From Bin55 sp965203735 (GTDB lineage: Bacteria > Pseudomonadota > Gammaproteobacteria > Pseudomonadales > Azotimanducaceae): a stretch of 64,000 nt of DNA. The position numbers and the translations under genes are program-made. Each line of letters begins with the position of its first letter. The stretch's first letter is position 1. The notes beneath the pieces are model-generated. The model had not been told where the DNA came from and searched no databases. It saw only the letters and a program-made list of their open reading frames with translations. Of this stretch, positions 55,070-64,000 are shown one piece after another. The DNA is taken from contig OZ241909.1 of NCBI GenBank assembly GCA_965203735.1, positions 1,116,001-1,180,000 of the forward strand. Direction: 5' to 3'.

Positions 55070-55100
55070 TAGACCCCCTCGGTCTGGACCGGGGGGTCTA
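55070..55100. terminator. Strong hairpin between convergent genes, probable bidirectional terminator
   Basis: TAGACCCCC (55070-55078) pairs with GGGGGTCTA (55092-55100), with a small inner pairing GGTC/GACC in the loop. It lies between the convergent Fic gene (stop 55048) and the lipoprotein gene (end 55108). No long T tract follows on either strand, so it is called on position and stem strength. Confidence 0.6.
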
Positions 55101-55107
55101 AGACACT

Positions 55108-57039
55108 TTAGGGAATTTCAGAGTTTGTCCTCTTAAGTTCGTCTCCATCGCCAAGCCTTGCCAAGAGCTCGTCCGTCAATGTCTCGACAGAGAGATTCTT
55201 CTGGAGAATGCATCCCTTTGAGTCGATCAGATAGCCCTTCGGAATAAATCCGACGCCGTAAGCAACTGGAGTAGCCGCAGCAAACCCACCCAGGTCCGCG
55301 ACGTCCAACCAAGGAAGCTCTTGCTCAAGAGAGGCTTGTTCCCATTCCTTGAATGTGTCGTCGAGAGAAACTCCGATGATCTCAAACCCCGACTCTCGAT
55401 AGGTCGTATAGAGCTTCTTCAAGTCTGGAAAGCTCGCGATACAAGGACCGCACCACGATGCCCAAAAGTCAACTAGAACTACCTCGTTCTTCTTGAGGAT
55501 GTCACTGAGCGCATGTGATGTTCCGTCAAGTGCGGGTAGTTCAAATTCTGGAGCTCTTTGACCGGGTATAAGCGAGTCGTCATTCGTCTCAGTCTCCAAA
55601 CGCAGTGCAAGTGCGTTGCGGGGGTGCGACACACGACGAGCAACAAGGTCTTCATCCAGCAATCTCACAAGTGCGTCGTAGATGCTCAATGCAGTTCTAC
55701 TTTCGTCGTGATCGGGACCCGAGAAAGCCCCTAACTCCAAGGACAGGAGTCTTAACATTGGATCCGCGTTGCGCATGGCGATACCATTGAGCGCATTCGA
55801 TTGGATTGCTTCCAATTCTTCTCTCAATCGAACCGAAGGCGGGGATGGATAGTCGTTCAAGAGAGCCATGAGTTCATCCTTGAAACCGAGATTTGCAGCT
55901 ACCGATGAAACATGCTCGCATCCCTCGGCGGCTGAAGGTGAGGATGCAACAGGAAGGTCTGAGGTCTCATTCTGTTCGAATACCAATTCTTCTACTTCCT
56001 CTGTGACTCCTCCAGTCTCTGTCGCGTCGTCTTTCGGTGAATCGTCCTTGGACTCGGACGTTAGGAAGTCCATTAGTTCCTGCTTGGCTGCATCAGTTTC
56101 TTCGTCCGCAGCATCCGCTTCACTGTCTTCAGAATGTTCCTTCTTCCACGCAGCTATGTATTCTGACAATTTCGACTGATACTCATCACTGTGTTGCCAA
56201 CTCTCGATGAGCTTTGTGTGACTCTTACCATTGGACGAAGCAATCAGTGATTGAGGTGCTTCCTTAGATACAACGTTAATCTCTGCATTTGGTTCGATTA
56301 CGGTGGGCGTTGAAGACCTAAATCCCCAACCGAGCCCCACTTCTACACTAATAGAAACGGCTGTGATCTCTTCAATTTCGGCTTCTATCTCGAAAGTGTT
56401 GTTTCGTACCAGTACGGTGCCCAATTTCACGTCCTGACGCGATCCTTTTTCATCAAACACCGAGCTTTGGACGCTGGCAATTGCCAGCGACAGATCAGTC
56501 ATCTCTACAGCACTTAGATCGCCTTTGATTGTGAAGGCATTTGAAGGGTCTCTTGCGGCGCGTGAAGTTCCAACGAGGATTAGTTCATCTGCAGGATAGG
56601 TGGTTTGGCGGTCCAGCAATGCGAACGAAACTTCCTCACCATCAGGAACAAGAACTACGCTCGCACCTAGTCTCTCCTTTTCGCTAACCTGCGCGAAAAT
56701 CTCTGCTTCAACAGGTTCGTTGATTCTTCCCTCGAAGTACACCTTTCCATCTGAGAAATTTGCTGAGGCGAGCTCTACCGTTTCTGAGTCGCCGTCTTCG
56801 CTCGTAGACTGATACTCGACTACGACCAGTGCGTTTGATAGGTCTATCTCTTCAGTCTCAGAGTCTCCATCGGTCATGAATCGAACCGACTCTGCATCTG
56901 GGTCAACACGGATGTATTCGCCTTTAATGATGTACTTGCCCGCTGGCTTGGATGGCTCTGTTGAACCCTTACTACAACCGACCAATAGAACTGACATACA
57001 AACCAACCCCAGTAGTCCACCCACTACTTCAGTTCGCAT
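55108..57039 (-). CDS. TlpA-like thioredoxin-domain lipoprotein with a large N-terminal region
   Basis: A 643-residue predicted lipoprotein. A lipobox LLVGC with Cys22 follows a hydrophobic signal. The first about 350 residues are beta-rich and repetitive, resembling the DUF4369-like region in front of thioredoxins of cell-envelope proteins, with an acidic Asp/Glu/Ser linker (about 310-370). The last about 145 residues are a TlpA/AhpC thioredoxin: VDFWASWCGPC with both cysteines, FEIIGVSLDD, then LPWLDVADLGG. It would reduce disulfides in the periplasm. ATG 57039 has a GGAGG site; a TTG start 12 bases upstream is less likely. The decayed gene at 3.5 kb belongs to the same family. Confidence 0.85.
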   Translation of the reverse strand: MRTEVVGGLLGLVCMSVLLVGCSKGSTEPSKPAGKYIIKGEYIRVDPDAESVRFMTDGDSETEEIDLSNALVVVEYQSTSEDGDSETVELASANFSDGKVYFEGRINEPVEAEIFAQVSEKERLGASVVLVPDGEEVSFALLDRQTTYPADELILVGTSRAARDPSNAFTIKGDLSAVEMTDLSLAIASVQSSVFDEKGSRQDVKLGTVLVRNNTFEIEAEIEEITAVSISVEVGLGWGFRSSTPTVIEPNAEINVVSKEAPQSLIASSNGKSHTKLIESWQHSDEYQSKLSEYIAAWKKEHSEDSEADAADEETDAAKQELMDFLTSESKDDSPKDDATETGGVTEEVEELVFEQNETSDLPVASSPSAAEGCEHVSSVAANLGFKDELMALLNDYPSPPSVRLREELEAIQSNALNGIAMRNADPMLRLLSLELGAFSGPDHDESRTALSIYDALVRLLDEDLVARRVSHPRNALALRLETETNDDSLIPGQRAPEFELPALDGTSHALSDILKKNEVVLVDFWASWCGPCIASFPDLKKLYTTYRESGFEIIGVSLDDTFKEWEQASLEQELPWLDVADLGGFAAATPVAYGVGFIPKGYLIDSKGCILQKNLSVETLTDELLARLGDGDELKRTNSEIP

Positions 57040-57319
57040 TGTTTCCTCCAAAGATTTGCGCTTTCACCATGCACAGGTCGCCTAAGTATCCCACAGACCG
57101 GTACCACCCGTAGGATTCCCGCAAACTAGGAATCAGAACCTACTCTTCAACATTTCCCATGATGTTATTCCGCTGTCGCTAGAAGAGGCAGGTTTGTAGA
57201 AAACGACAGAATTACTGAAACAAGGTTAACTTCGTGATTGCGCTAGAATTGGTTTGCGCCTTGTTCCGGTGGCACTTCTTCATGTGCATAGCTCGTGAAG
57301 GTTTCTGAGGTAACCAATT

Positions 57320-58522
57320 GTGAAAGCCAAGAACGAACTCGAAAACATGCAAGTGTTCGGTGAAACCGAGGTTGGTTGGTGCGCAAATACACCAGTTAAC
57401 GAGACACTGGATGAAGCTGGAAATGTAGTTACGGATCGAAAGAGGCGTTTTGGGGTAGCAGACCCGTACTCACCCTCGAAACGTTTGTACGACGACTACG
57501 AAGTCTGCATGTTGCGGGAGAAACTCGAAAAATACAACGGTTACACCGGTCTAGATATCTGCGAACCGCACGAGATTGAAAAAGCAAAGACGATTTTCTT
57601 TCGAGATGGCTTTGTCGTAGTCAACAATCTGCTCGATCAAGAAACTTTGGCTCGATTTCGCGAGGGCTCAGCGCGTGTTCTAAAGGAAATTCTTGAGCCG
57701 GATGGTCATGACGGCCGCAAGTACATAACAGAAACCTCGCGCCTTCCGCATCGTTACAGCTACGGCACAACGTCGGCTTCACGGCAAATGCTCCATGATT
57801 CTGTATGGGCGTCCATGGTGGATTTGCCTACAACTACACCCTTGCTTACAGCATTGTTTGGCAACACGAACTACATGGTTACTGGTGCAGGTGGTGACTT
57901 GTGCTTGCCGGGAGCTGTCGAGTATCAACATTTGCACATGGATCTGCGCGAGCATCAGAACGTGCCTGAGACTCGCCGGAGTCAAGCCGAAGAATTGGGC
58001 GTCAACATGCAGATGCGCGAGGGTACGGAAGAACTGGATCTTAGGACGCAACGGGAGATAGTCGACCACACTCCACCAATTATCACAATCAACTTCGTGA
58101 TGTGCGATCTCACATGGGAAAACGGCCCAATTCGACAAATTCCAGGTAGCCATAAGGCAGTTAGACATCCGCCCCCGCCTACCGAAGAGCCTGAATGGAT
58201 GCGCATGTGCACTTTGGTAGGCGCAAGAGCAGGAGCTGGAGTATTTCGTGACAATCGGGCGTGGCATGGCGCAACGCCTAACCTAAGCAGAGAAATTCGA
58301 TCATTGCCAAATGTCGAATATGGAGCTCCGTGGATAGCTCGTGGCGGACAACAAACCATGCCATATGAGATTTGGGAATCTCTTTCGGACCACGCAAAGC
58401 ACATCTGTCGGTTCGTGAAAGCCGACCCAGGTGTCTGGCCTGCAGGAGCAGGCTTCAACCACTCACTCACATCTGAACGCAAACGAGTCAAGGAAGAAGC
58501 GCTAGCAAGAGCCGCGGGTTAA
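57320..58522 (+). CDS. Phytanoyl-CoA dioxygenase (PhyH)-family Fe(II)/2-oxoglutarate oxygenase
   Basis: A 400-residue oxygenase with the PhyH layout: FFRDGFVVVNNLLDQETL, then the iron pair HLHMDLRE (H-x-D) and distal NRAWHGATPNLS histidine. The following arginine REIRSLP would bind 2-oxoglutarate. PhyH enzymes hydroxylate acyl-CoA or small molecules; substrate unknown. GTG 57320 has a GAGG site nine bases before it. It is followed after about 110 bp by an enoyl-CoA hydratase gene, consistent with a lipid or CoA-thioester role. Confidence 0.88.
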   Translation: MKAKNELENMQVFGETEVGWCANTPVNETLDEAGNVVTDRKRRFGVADPYSPSKRLYDDYEVCMLREKLEKYNGYTGLDICEPHEIEKAKTIFFRDGFVVVNNLLDQETLARFREGSARVLKEILEPDGHDGRKYITETSRLPHRYSYGTTSASRQMLHDSVWASMVDLPTTTPLLTALFGNTNYMVTGAGGDLCLPGAVEYQHLHMDLREHQNVPETRRSQAEELGVNMQMREGTEELDLRTQREIVDHTPPIITINFVMCDLTWENGPIRQIPGSHKAVRHPPPPTEEPEWMRMCTLVGARAGAGVFRDNRAWHGATPNLSREIRSLPNVEYGAPWIARGGQQTMPYEIWESLSDHAKHICRFVKADPGVWPAGAGFNHSLTSERKRVKEEALARAAG

Positions 58523-58632
58523 ACGACCGGTTCTCTAGCACCTCAACTTCAACTCGAATCTTCCCAACTTTGTTGGGTCAAGACTGGATCTATGCAAAAT
58601 CGTGCGCAATCTTGCCAGCGTGGAATGAATAT

Positions 58633-59433
58633 ATGAGTGACCAAGCCGTATTGTTCGATGTCGCAGACAAAGTACTTACGATCACACTCAACAATCCCTC
58701 CAAACTCAATCCCATTGCCGACAACATGTCGTTCCCTGCAATAGGGCGGCTTGGGGACGCAGTTCGGGATCCTGATATCGGTGCTGTGGTGCTGACCGGT
58801 GCAGGACGGGCATTCTGTGCTGGTGGCGACGTTAGCAACATGGGTGGGACTGATCCAAGCGGAAAGCCACTGACTTTTGAGCAGTCGGTAGATCGACAAA
58901 GAGAGCGACATCTGTTTCCATACCTACTGCACACAATTCCCAAAGTGACCATTGCAGCCATAAATGGACATGCAGTGGGAGCTGGACTGGGAATCGCAGC
59001 TTCCTGCGACCTCAGATTCTCGTCCACTAAGGGGAAGTTCGGTACCGCTTTTGCCAATGTTGGGCTTGGGGGTGACTTTGGAACAACATGGCAGCTCACA
59101 CGACTATTGGGCGAGGCCAAAGCAAAAGAGCTCTTCTTTCTTCCCGACATCATTGATGCGGAAGAGGCGTTGCGAATTGGACTGGTAAATCGGGTCTTGC
59201 CAGCCGAAACCTTCTCAGAAGACGTACACGAGCTCGCAGCACGCATCGCCAACGGACCATTGGTCAGTTATCGATGGATGAAACAGAACATCAATCAGTC
59301 GTCGGTTTCCGACTTCATGACACTACTCGAGAAAGAGGCTGTAACACACTTGCGCTGCGCCCAGACCAACGACCACAAAGAGGGAGTGTCTGCATTCATG
59401 GAGAAGAGAACTGCAGACTTTTCGGGTACTTGA
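58633..59433 (+). CDS. Enoyl-CoA hydratase/isomerase family protein
   Basis: A 266-residue crotonase-fold enzyme. The oxyanion-hole segments are GRAFCAGGDVSNMGG and GHAVGAGLGIAASCDLRFSS. The catalytic-region block ANVGLGGDFGTTWQLTRLLG has Asp rather than the two glutamates of classical hydratases, as in PaaG-type isomerases. So isomerase or a related activity is more likely than plain hydration. ATG 58633 is preferred; a TTG at 58570 gives an unneeded 21-residue extension. Confidence 0.88.
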   Translation: MSDQAVLFDVADKVLTITLNNPSKLNPIADNMSFPAIGRLGDAVRDPDIGAVVLTGAGRAFCAGGDVSNMGGTDPSGKPLTFEQSVDRQRERHLFPYLLHTIPKVTIAAINGHAVGAGLGIAASCDLRFSSTKGKFGTAFANVGLGGDFGTTWQLTRLLGEAKAKELFFLPDIIDAEEALRIGLVNRVLPAETFSEDVHELAARIANGPLVSYRWMKQNINQSSVSDFMTLLEKEAVTHLRCAQTNDHKEGVSAFMEKRTADFSGT

Positions 59434-59498
59434 GTGAGTCTTGATGATTCTCAGCTCAATTTTCGCGCGAAACCCATCCGATCAATGACGAGAGAGCT

Positions 59499-60440
59499 TT
59501 GACCGAAATTCAAAAATTGGCTGAATCTGTCGATTCTTTGAAGATTAACTTCGAGGAACATCGGTACATTTGCAGCAACCAGATCGCGACGGCCGTCTAC
59601 CTTGCGTATCACTTACGCAAGCCCGTTCTAATCGAGGGACCTCCCGGGGTCGGTAAGACGGAATTGGCAAAGACTACTGCGGACATGTTTCAGTTACCGC
59701 TTATAAGGCTGCAATGCTACGAAGGACTGGACGAAGCTAAAGCCATATACGAATGGAAGTACGGAAAGCAGCTTCTCTACACCCAGGTTCTCAAGGAAAC
59801 CTTGGACGAAGTCCTCCAGGGAGCCCAGGGCTTTGCAGAGTCCGTCAATCGCTTGCACGAATTTGGCGACATCTTCTTCTCACAAGAATTCATGGAACCG
59901 CGCCCACTCTTGAAGGCATTGCAAGAGGAGGATGGATGCGTCCTTCTCATTGACGAAGTGGATAAGTCGGACCACGAGTTCGAGTCTTTGCTCCTAGAGA
60001 TCCTTTCGGACTTCCAGGTCTCCATTCCTGAGATTGGTACGGTTAAAGCTCGGCGAGAACCACCAATGGTTTTTCTGACTAGCAACAACACTCGAGAGAT
60101 TTCGGATGCGTTGAAGCGAAGGTGCTTGCATCTCTACATTCCGTTTCCGGATATGGAACTCGAGCAACGAATCATTCACGCCCGAGTTCCTGAAATCCCT
60201 GAGCAGCTCCGCAAGCAGCTAGTCGCATTCATTCAAGAATTGCGCGATATGGACTTAAAGAAAGTTCCTGCCATTAGTGAAACAATCGATTGGGCAAGAA
60301 CGCTGCTGCTCCTACACACCGAATCGCTCGACCCGGATCTCGTTCGCGACACCCTTAATGTAATCCTGAAGTTTCAGGAAGACATCGATAACATCAATAC
60401 TGACATACCATCGATCACCAACAAAGCAGTTAACGCGTGA
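59499..60440 (+). CDS. MoxR-family AAA+ ATPase
   Basis: A 313-residue AAA+ ATPase. Walker A GPPGVGKTE is at about residues 47-55, Walker B VLLIDEVDKSD near residue 150, and the sensor LTSNNTREISDALKRR after it. MoxR proteins are chaperone-like ATPases that work with von Willebrand (VWA) proteins in maturation of metal enzymes or complexes, and here the VWA partner gene follows 26 bp downstream. TTG 59499 is the best start; a nearby upstream ATG ends after four codons. Confidence 0.93.
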   Translation: MTEIQKLAESVDSLKINFEEHRYICSNQIATAVYLAYHLRKPVLIEGPPGVGKTELAKTTADMFQLPLIRLQCYEGLDEAKAIYEWKYGKQLLYTQVLKETLDEVLQGAQGFAESVNRLHEFGDIFFSQEFMEPRPLLKALQEEDGCVLLIDEVDKSDHEFESLLLEILSDFQVSIPEIGTVKARREPPMVFLTSNNTREISDALKRRCLHLYIPFPDMELEQRIIHARVPEIPEQLRKQLVAFIQELRDMDLKKVPAISETIDWARTLLLLHTESLDPDLVRDTLNVILKFQEDIDNINTDIPSITNKAVNA

Positions 60441-60466
60441 TCGAACCCGTGTGAGAAGTCAAAAGA

Positions 60467-61942
60467 ATGGATCGCACGCTTACTAGCTTTATCTCAGCAC
60501 TTCGAACTGCAGAGGTTCGAATTTCACCAGCCGAGACTCTTGACGCACTGAGTGCCGTTGAACTGACGGGTTATCACGACCGAGAGTTTCTGAAGAATAC
60601 GCTGTCGCTTGTGCTCCCCAAGACTCTGGACGAGAAGGAAACCTTTGAAAATACATTCGAAGAGTTCTTCAGGTTCGTCGACATTTCCGGTGAGCGACTG
60701 ACTGAACCCGACGAGGAAGAATCCGAGGATGAATCGGACAGTTCAGGAGAGGGATCAGGTACTGGTCAAGGATTGAGGTCGGGCAGCCCAACACGTGGGT
60801 CCGGCGGCACTGGCGAAGCAGGCGAAGAGAGTGAGGATGAATTTTCCGAAAATCTCGGGCGCGGTCCTCTCGCTGACCCGACATCCAGGCTGGGTGTGTT
60901 GCTCATGCAAAACGACCGTGTTGAACTCAACGTTCAAGTTGCTGCAGCAGCAAAGGAAGTAAAACTCCAAGAAATTCAAGTGTTTACTCAAAAAGGTCTG
61001 TATACACGAAGAATTCTCGAAGAGATGGGCTTTGCCGACTTGCAGCGCGAAATCAATTACGCGAAGACGAGTGAAGATCTCCCCGTACGGAGATTGGGCC
61101 GAGAACTAAAACACAGACAGGATTGGCTACGCGAGCAAGTCCGTGACTACGTAGAGAAGCAGTTTCTGCTCTACGCAGACGCTCACGGCTTTAAGCTACG
61201 AGAGGAGTTGCTGCGCAAGGTCAAGTTGTCCAACATTGAACACCGCAACTTCCGCTTGGTGCAGGAAATTGTGTATCGCATGGCGAAAAAGCTAGTCTCG
61301 TTGCATTCCCGAAGAAAGAAGGTGTACAAGCGCGGTGTGCTTAATGTTTCCCGCACGCTTAGAAACAACATGAGCTACGACGGGCACATTTTCGACCTGC
61401 ATTGGAAATCCGTAAAAGTGGACCGTCCTTGCGTCTTTGCAATTTGCGACGTGAGCGGTTCGGTTGCGAATTATGCGAGGTTCATGCTGATGTTCCTGTA
61501 CAGTCTTGAGGAAGTGATGCCGAAAGTGCGTTCCTTCGCCTTTTCGTCGGATCTTGGAGAGGTCACGGAGCTCTTCGAACGCAACTCACTTGAAGATGCT
61601 ATTGCTAAGACATTGCGTGACTTTGGTGGGGGTTCGACAGACTACGGACAGGCACTACTAGATTTTCGAAAGAAGTGTTTGTCTGACATCGACAATCGCA
61701 CCACGGTCATCATATTGGGAGATGCCCGAAACAACTACGGAGACGCTCAGCAAAACGTCCTGAAGGAACTTTATGACATGTCCAAAAGAGTGATTTGGCT
61801 TAATCCCGAATCTCGTACTACTTGGAACACCGGAGACGCTATCATGAGGAAGTACACACCCTACGTGCATCAGGCAGAGGAATGTAATTCGCTCATCCAC
61901 TTAGAGCGCGTAGTAGGCAACTTGCTTCGAACTGTTCAGTAG
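60467..61942 (+). CDS. CoxE-like VWA-domain protein
   Basis: A 491-residue protein with a long charged N-terminal part (a low-complexity Glu/Ser/Gly run at about residues 82-130) and a C-terminal VWA domain. The metal-ion-dependent adhesion site is ICDVSGSVANY (D-x-S-x-S) at about residue 330, with the second loop GGGSTDYG and later VIILGDAR. CoxE-like proteins act with MoxR ATPases; the pair resembles the CoxD/CoxE maturation helpers of carbon-monoxide dehydrogenase, though no such enzyme is in the window. Stop is 8 bp before the next gene. Confidence 0.9.
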   Translation: MDRTLTSFISALRTAEVRISPAETLDALSAVELTGYHDREFLKNTLSLVLPKTLDEKETFENTFEEFFRFVDISGERLTEPDEEESEDESDSSGEGSGTGQGLRSGSPTRGSGGTGEAGEESEDEFSENLGRGPLADPTSRLGVLLMQNDRVELNVQVAAAAKEVKLQEIQVFTQKGLYTRRILEEMGFADLQREINYAKTSEDLPVRRLGRELKHRQDWLREQVRDYVEKQFLLYADAHGFKLREELLRKVKLSNIEHRNFRLVQEIVYRMAKKLVSLHSRRKKVYKRGVLNVSRTLRNNMSYDGHIFDLHWKSVKVDRPCVFAICDVSGSVANYARFMLMFLYSLEEVMPKVRSFAFSSDLGEVTELFERNSLEDAIAKTLRDFGGGSTDYGQALLDFRKKCLSDIDNRTTVIILGDARNNYGDAQQNVLKELYDMSKRVIWLNPESRTTWNTGDAIMRKYTPYVHQAEECNSLIHLERVVGNLLRTVQ

Positions 61943-61950
61943 AGGTCGCA

Positions 61951-63657
61951 ATGACAGATACCACTCAAAGTGCAGCTGAACCTGTAAGCGTCAGTTCGGC
62001 ATGGCAGCTAGCCAAGTACGGTCTCATTGGTCTGCTCTTTTTCGTCTTGCTACTAGCGGCACTGGGTTGGGTTACTTCCTATTCCGCAGCGGGAACCCGC
62101 TCCACCCAGGCAGTAGATTACGCTACTAACACGATCACGTTAGCGCTCAGCACTGAACCTCCTCAGCTCGACTCGACACGGGCAACCGACATGGTCTCCG
62201 GCATGTTGCTGGGACACACCATGGAAGGTTTGCTGCGTTACGGCCCCGACAATGAGCTCGTTCCAGGTATGGCTGAGTCTTGGGACGTCGATGAGAATGG
62301 AGGCACGTTTCACTTGCGTACCGATGCTTATTGGAGTAACGAAACTCCCGTAACAGCGCATGACTTTGTGTTTGCATGGCAGACAGCGTTGAATCCCGAT
62401 ACCGCTTCTCAATACGCATTCATCTTGTTCCCGATCAAGAATGCCATTGCAATAAACGAAGGAGAAAAGAAGCCTGAAGAGCTCGGCGCCAAGGCAATTG
62501 ACGACCATACGCTTGAGATTGAGTTGGAGCAACCCACGGCATACTTTCTGAAGTTGCTCGCATTTCCGACGTACTACCCAATCAACGAGGAGTTCTATAG
62601 GTCGACGGATGGAGGGTATGGAGCGGAAGCGCACACCCTTATTTACAACGGTCCGTTCAAGATTACGAAATGGGTACACGATGCGAGCCTTCGCTTAGAG
62701 AAGAACGAGCTCTATTGGAATCGGGACCAGACAAAACTCGATGCTATCGACTACGCGTACATTTTGTCGGATGCCAATGCAACACTGAATCTCTTTGCAA
62801 CAAACAAAATCGTCTACGCCGGACTCAATTCTGAGAATCTCGATCGAGCACTAAGAAATCGGTGGCACATCAAGCAGCACAACGACGGATCGGTGTTCTT
62901 TCTCGAAATCAATCATCGACCTGATCGGATCACGTCGAATTACAACTTGCGAAGAGCTCTTCAGTTGGTTCACAACCCATCTGAGTTGGTCTACAAGGTA
63001 TTGAAGCTTCCGGGCAACCTTCCTGGCGAATCGATCTTTCCCGTGTGGCTTAATGGTGTAGAGGGACGTTTTCGAGACGAATACCCGGGTCCTAAGTACA
63101 TCATCAACGAAGAAAAGGCTCGTGAGCACCTGGAAATGGCGATCGAGGAACTTGGAGTAGACGAACTTCCGCCGCTAGTTCTGTTGTCCGGCGACAATCC
63201 CGTCTCCAATAAGCAGTCTGAGTACTACCAGAGGCTGTGGAAAGAGAAGCTTGGTATTGAAGTCAAAATTGACAAGCAGATATTTAAGCTTCGACTCGAA
63301 AAAATGACTACCGGCGACTTCGATATCGTTGCGGCGGGATGGGGTCCGGACTATCACGATGTCATGACGTTTGGTGATCTCTTCGCTTCGTGGAATCTGA
63401 ACAATCGTGGACGCTATGCAAACACGGAAGTGGATCGACACGTAGCAATTGCTCAGAGTTCAAGTGACCCTGTTGAACGGATGGAAGCAATGGATCGGGT
63501 TCAACAGCTCTTGCATGACGACGTGGCCATTCTCGTTCAATATGAACGAGGGAGCGTGTACGTTTCGGATGATCGCGTAAAAGGAGTCACTCGACGTGCT
63601 GTTGGCTTGGATCCAGACTACACGCGAGCTTATATCGCGAGAGATAGTGAAGACTAA
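61951..63657 (+). CDS. Periplasmic oligopeptide-binding protein, OppA/DppA family
   Basis: A 568-residue family-5 solute-binding protein with an N-terminal transmembrane anchor (residues about 26-50), not a cleaved signal. Family landmarks follow: NTITLALSTEPPQLDS, HTMEGLLRYGPDNELVPGMAESWDV, and LRRALQLVHNPSELVY. It captures peptides for the permease encoded directly downstream (6 bp gap). It begins 8 bp after the CoxE-like gene, so all are probably co-transcribed. The membrane anchor is atypical for a Gram-negative OppA and hints at tethering. Confidence 0.9.
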   Translation: MTDTTQSAAEPVSVSSAWQLAKYGLIGLLFFVLLLAALGWVTSYSAAGTRSTQAVDYATNTITLALSTEPPQLDSTRATDMVSGMLLGHTMEGLLRYGPDNELVPGMAESWDVDENGGTFHLRTDAYWSNETPVTAHDFVFAWQTALNPDTASQYAFILFPIKNAIAINEGEKKPEELGAKAIDDHTLEIELEQPTAYFLKLLAFPTYYPINEEFYRSTDGGYGAEAHTLIYNGPFKITKWVHDASLRLEKNELYWNRDQTKLDAIDYAYILSDANATLNLFATNKIVYAGLNSENLDRALRNRWHIKQHNDGSVFFLEINHRPDRITSNYNLRRALQLVHNPSELVYKVLKLPGNLPGESIFPVWLNGVEGRFRDEYPGPKYIINEEKAREHLEMAIEELGVDELPPLVLLSGDNPVSNKQSEYYQRLWKEKLGIEVKIDKQIFKLRLEKMTTGDFDIVAAGWGPDYHDVMTFGDLFASWNLNNRGRYANTEVDRHVAIAQSSSDPVERMEAMDRVQQLLHDDVAILVQYERGSVYVSDDRVKGVTRRAVGLDPDYTRAYIARDSED

Positions 63658-63663
63658 GATTCG

Positions 63664-64000
63664 ATGACCCGCTACGTTCTCTGGCGACTCCTACAGGGAG
63701 TCATCACAGTCTGGTTCATCGCGACGGTGACTTTCTTCGTCATGCACAACCTACCGGGCGATCCTCTCGCAGACGACAAGGCGGTTTCCGAGAAAATTCG
63801 AGCGAATCTCGAGGAAAAGTTGGGGTTGGACAAACCTGTCGTCGAACAGTATTTCATCTATATGAGAAACATGATCCAGGGCGACTTTGGATTGTCGTTT
63901 GTACACGAAAACCGTCGAGTCAACGAGATCATCCGCGACCATTTCCCGGTCTCGGCCATTTTGGGAATACTCGCTATAGTGATAGCTGGATTTGGGGGAA
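63664..64000 (+). CDS. Peptide ABC transporter permease, OppB/DppB family (partial, runs off the window)
   Basis: The first about 112 residues of a permease: TRYVLWRLLQGVITVWFIATVTFFVMHNLPGDPL is the DppB/OppB N-terminal helix and loop, followed by LEEKLGLDKPVVEQYFIYM and GDFGLSFVHENRRVNEII. The C-terminus, the coupling loop and later transporter genes lie outside the window. Start ATG 63664. Confidence 0.9.
   Translation, partial: MTRYVLWRLLQGVITVWFIATVTFFVMHNLPGDPLADDKAVSEKIRANLEEKLGLDKPVVEQYFIYMRNMIQGDFGLSFVHENRRVNEIIRDHFPVSAILGILAIVIAGFGG

Noticed and set aside
1..64000. CRISPR array, rRNA and integrase/att sites
   Set aside because: No evenly spaced repeats, no rRNA-like sequence, and no integrase gene or clear flanking duplication was seen; the island edges rest only on IS relics.

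Overview
The window looks like a chromosomal segment of an uncultivated, probably marine, Gram-negative proteobacterium, most likely a gammaproteobacterium. This is inference from gene content: a CusCBA-type RND efflux system, YejABE-type peptide uptake proteins, an LpxL/HtrB-like acyltransferase, and many acyl-CoA, TauD/PhyH dioxygenase and luciferase-like monooxygenase (LLM) genes. Base composition looks close to balanced. I saw no rRNA, tRNA or CRISPR array.

From 1 to 38.8 kb the DNA is ordinary accessory metabolism. It holds acyl-CoA dehydrogenase, a FATP-type acyl-CoA synthetase, a metallo-beta-lactamase (MBL) hydrolase, methylmalonate-semialdehyde dehydrogenase, three LLM oxidoreductases with a PPOX/F420-type flavin protein, a CaiB/BaiF CoA-transferase, a histone-deacetylase-like hydrolase and an amidohydrolase. 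Transport is represented by cusCBA (copper/silver export, with a CusF-like domain fused to CusB) and yejABE without yejF. Oddities include three paralogous membrane-anchored alpha-solenoid proteins of about 600 residues, two tandem PQQ-like miniproteins, a secreted protein built from an internal duplication, and a decayed TlpA-like gene.

From 38.9 to 55 kb lies an accessory island. Decayed IS1595 (ISXO2-like) transposase ends lie near 39.0 kb and 53.65 kb in the same orientation, and IS110/IS21 fragments lie at 39.3-39.6 kb. Inside are a large adenine-type DNA methyltransferase (restriction-modification-like), a decayed 2.2 kb spacer, and a compact nine-gene operon (44.8-53.2 kb). In order the operon encodes a 71-aa acidic protein, an E2-like protein, a Phd/YefM-like domain fused to an E2-like domain, a ThiF/E1-like protein, a JAB/JAMM peptidase, two MBL-fold hydrolases of ComEC type, an E2-E1-JAB triple-domain protein and a patatin-like phospholipase. 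Four gene junctions or near-junctions (three ATGA overlaps and a 2-nt gap) imply translational coupling. It looks like a ubiquitin-like conjugation system with a phospholipase effector and no CD-NTase, so neither standard type II CBASS nor Bil. It is the best candidate for an undescribed system here. A Fic AMP-transferase gene follows, behind a promoter packed with repeats.

From 55 to 64 kb metabolism resumes: a TlpA-like lipoprotein, a PhyH-type dioxygenase, an enoyl-CoA hydratase/isomerase, a MoxR ATPase with a CoxE-like VWA partner, and the start of a second peptide ABC transporter that runs off the right edge.
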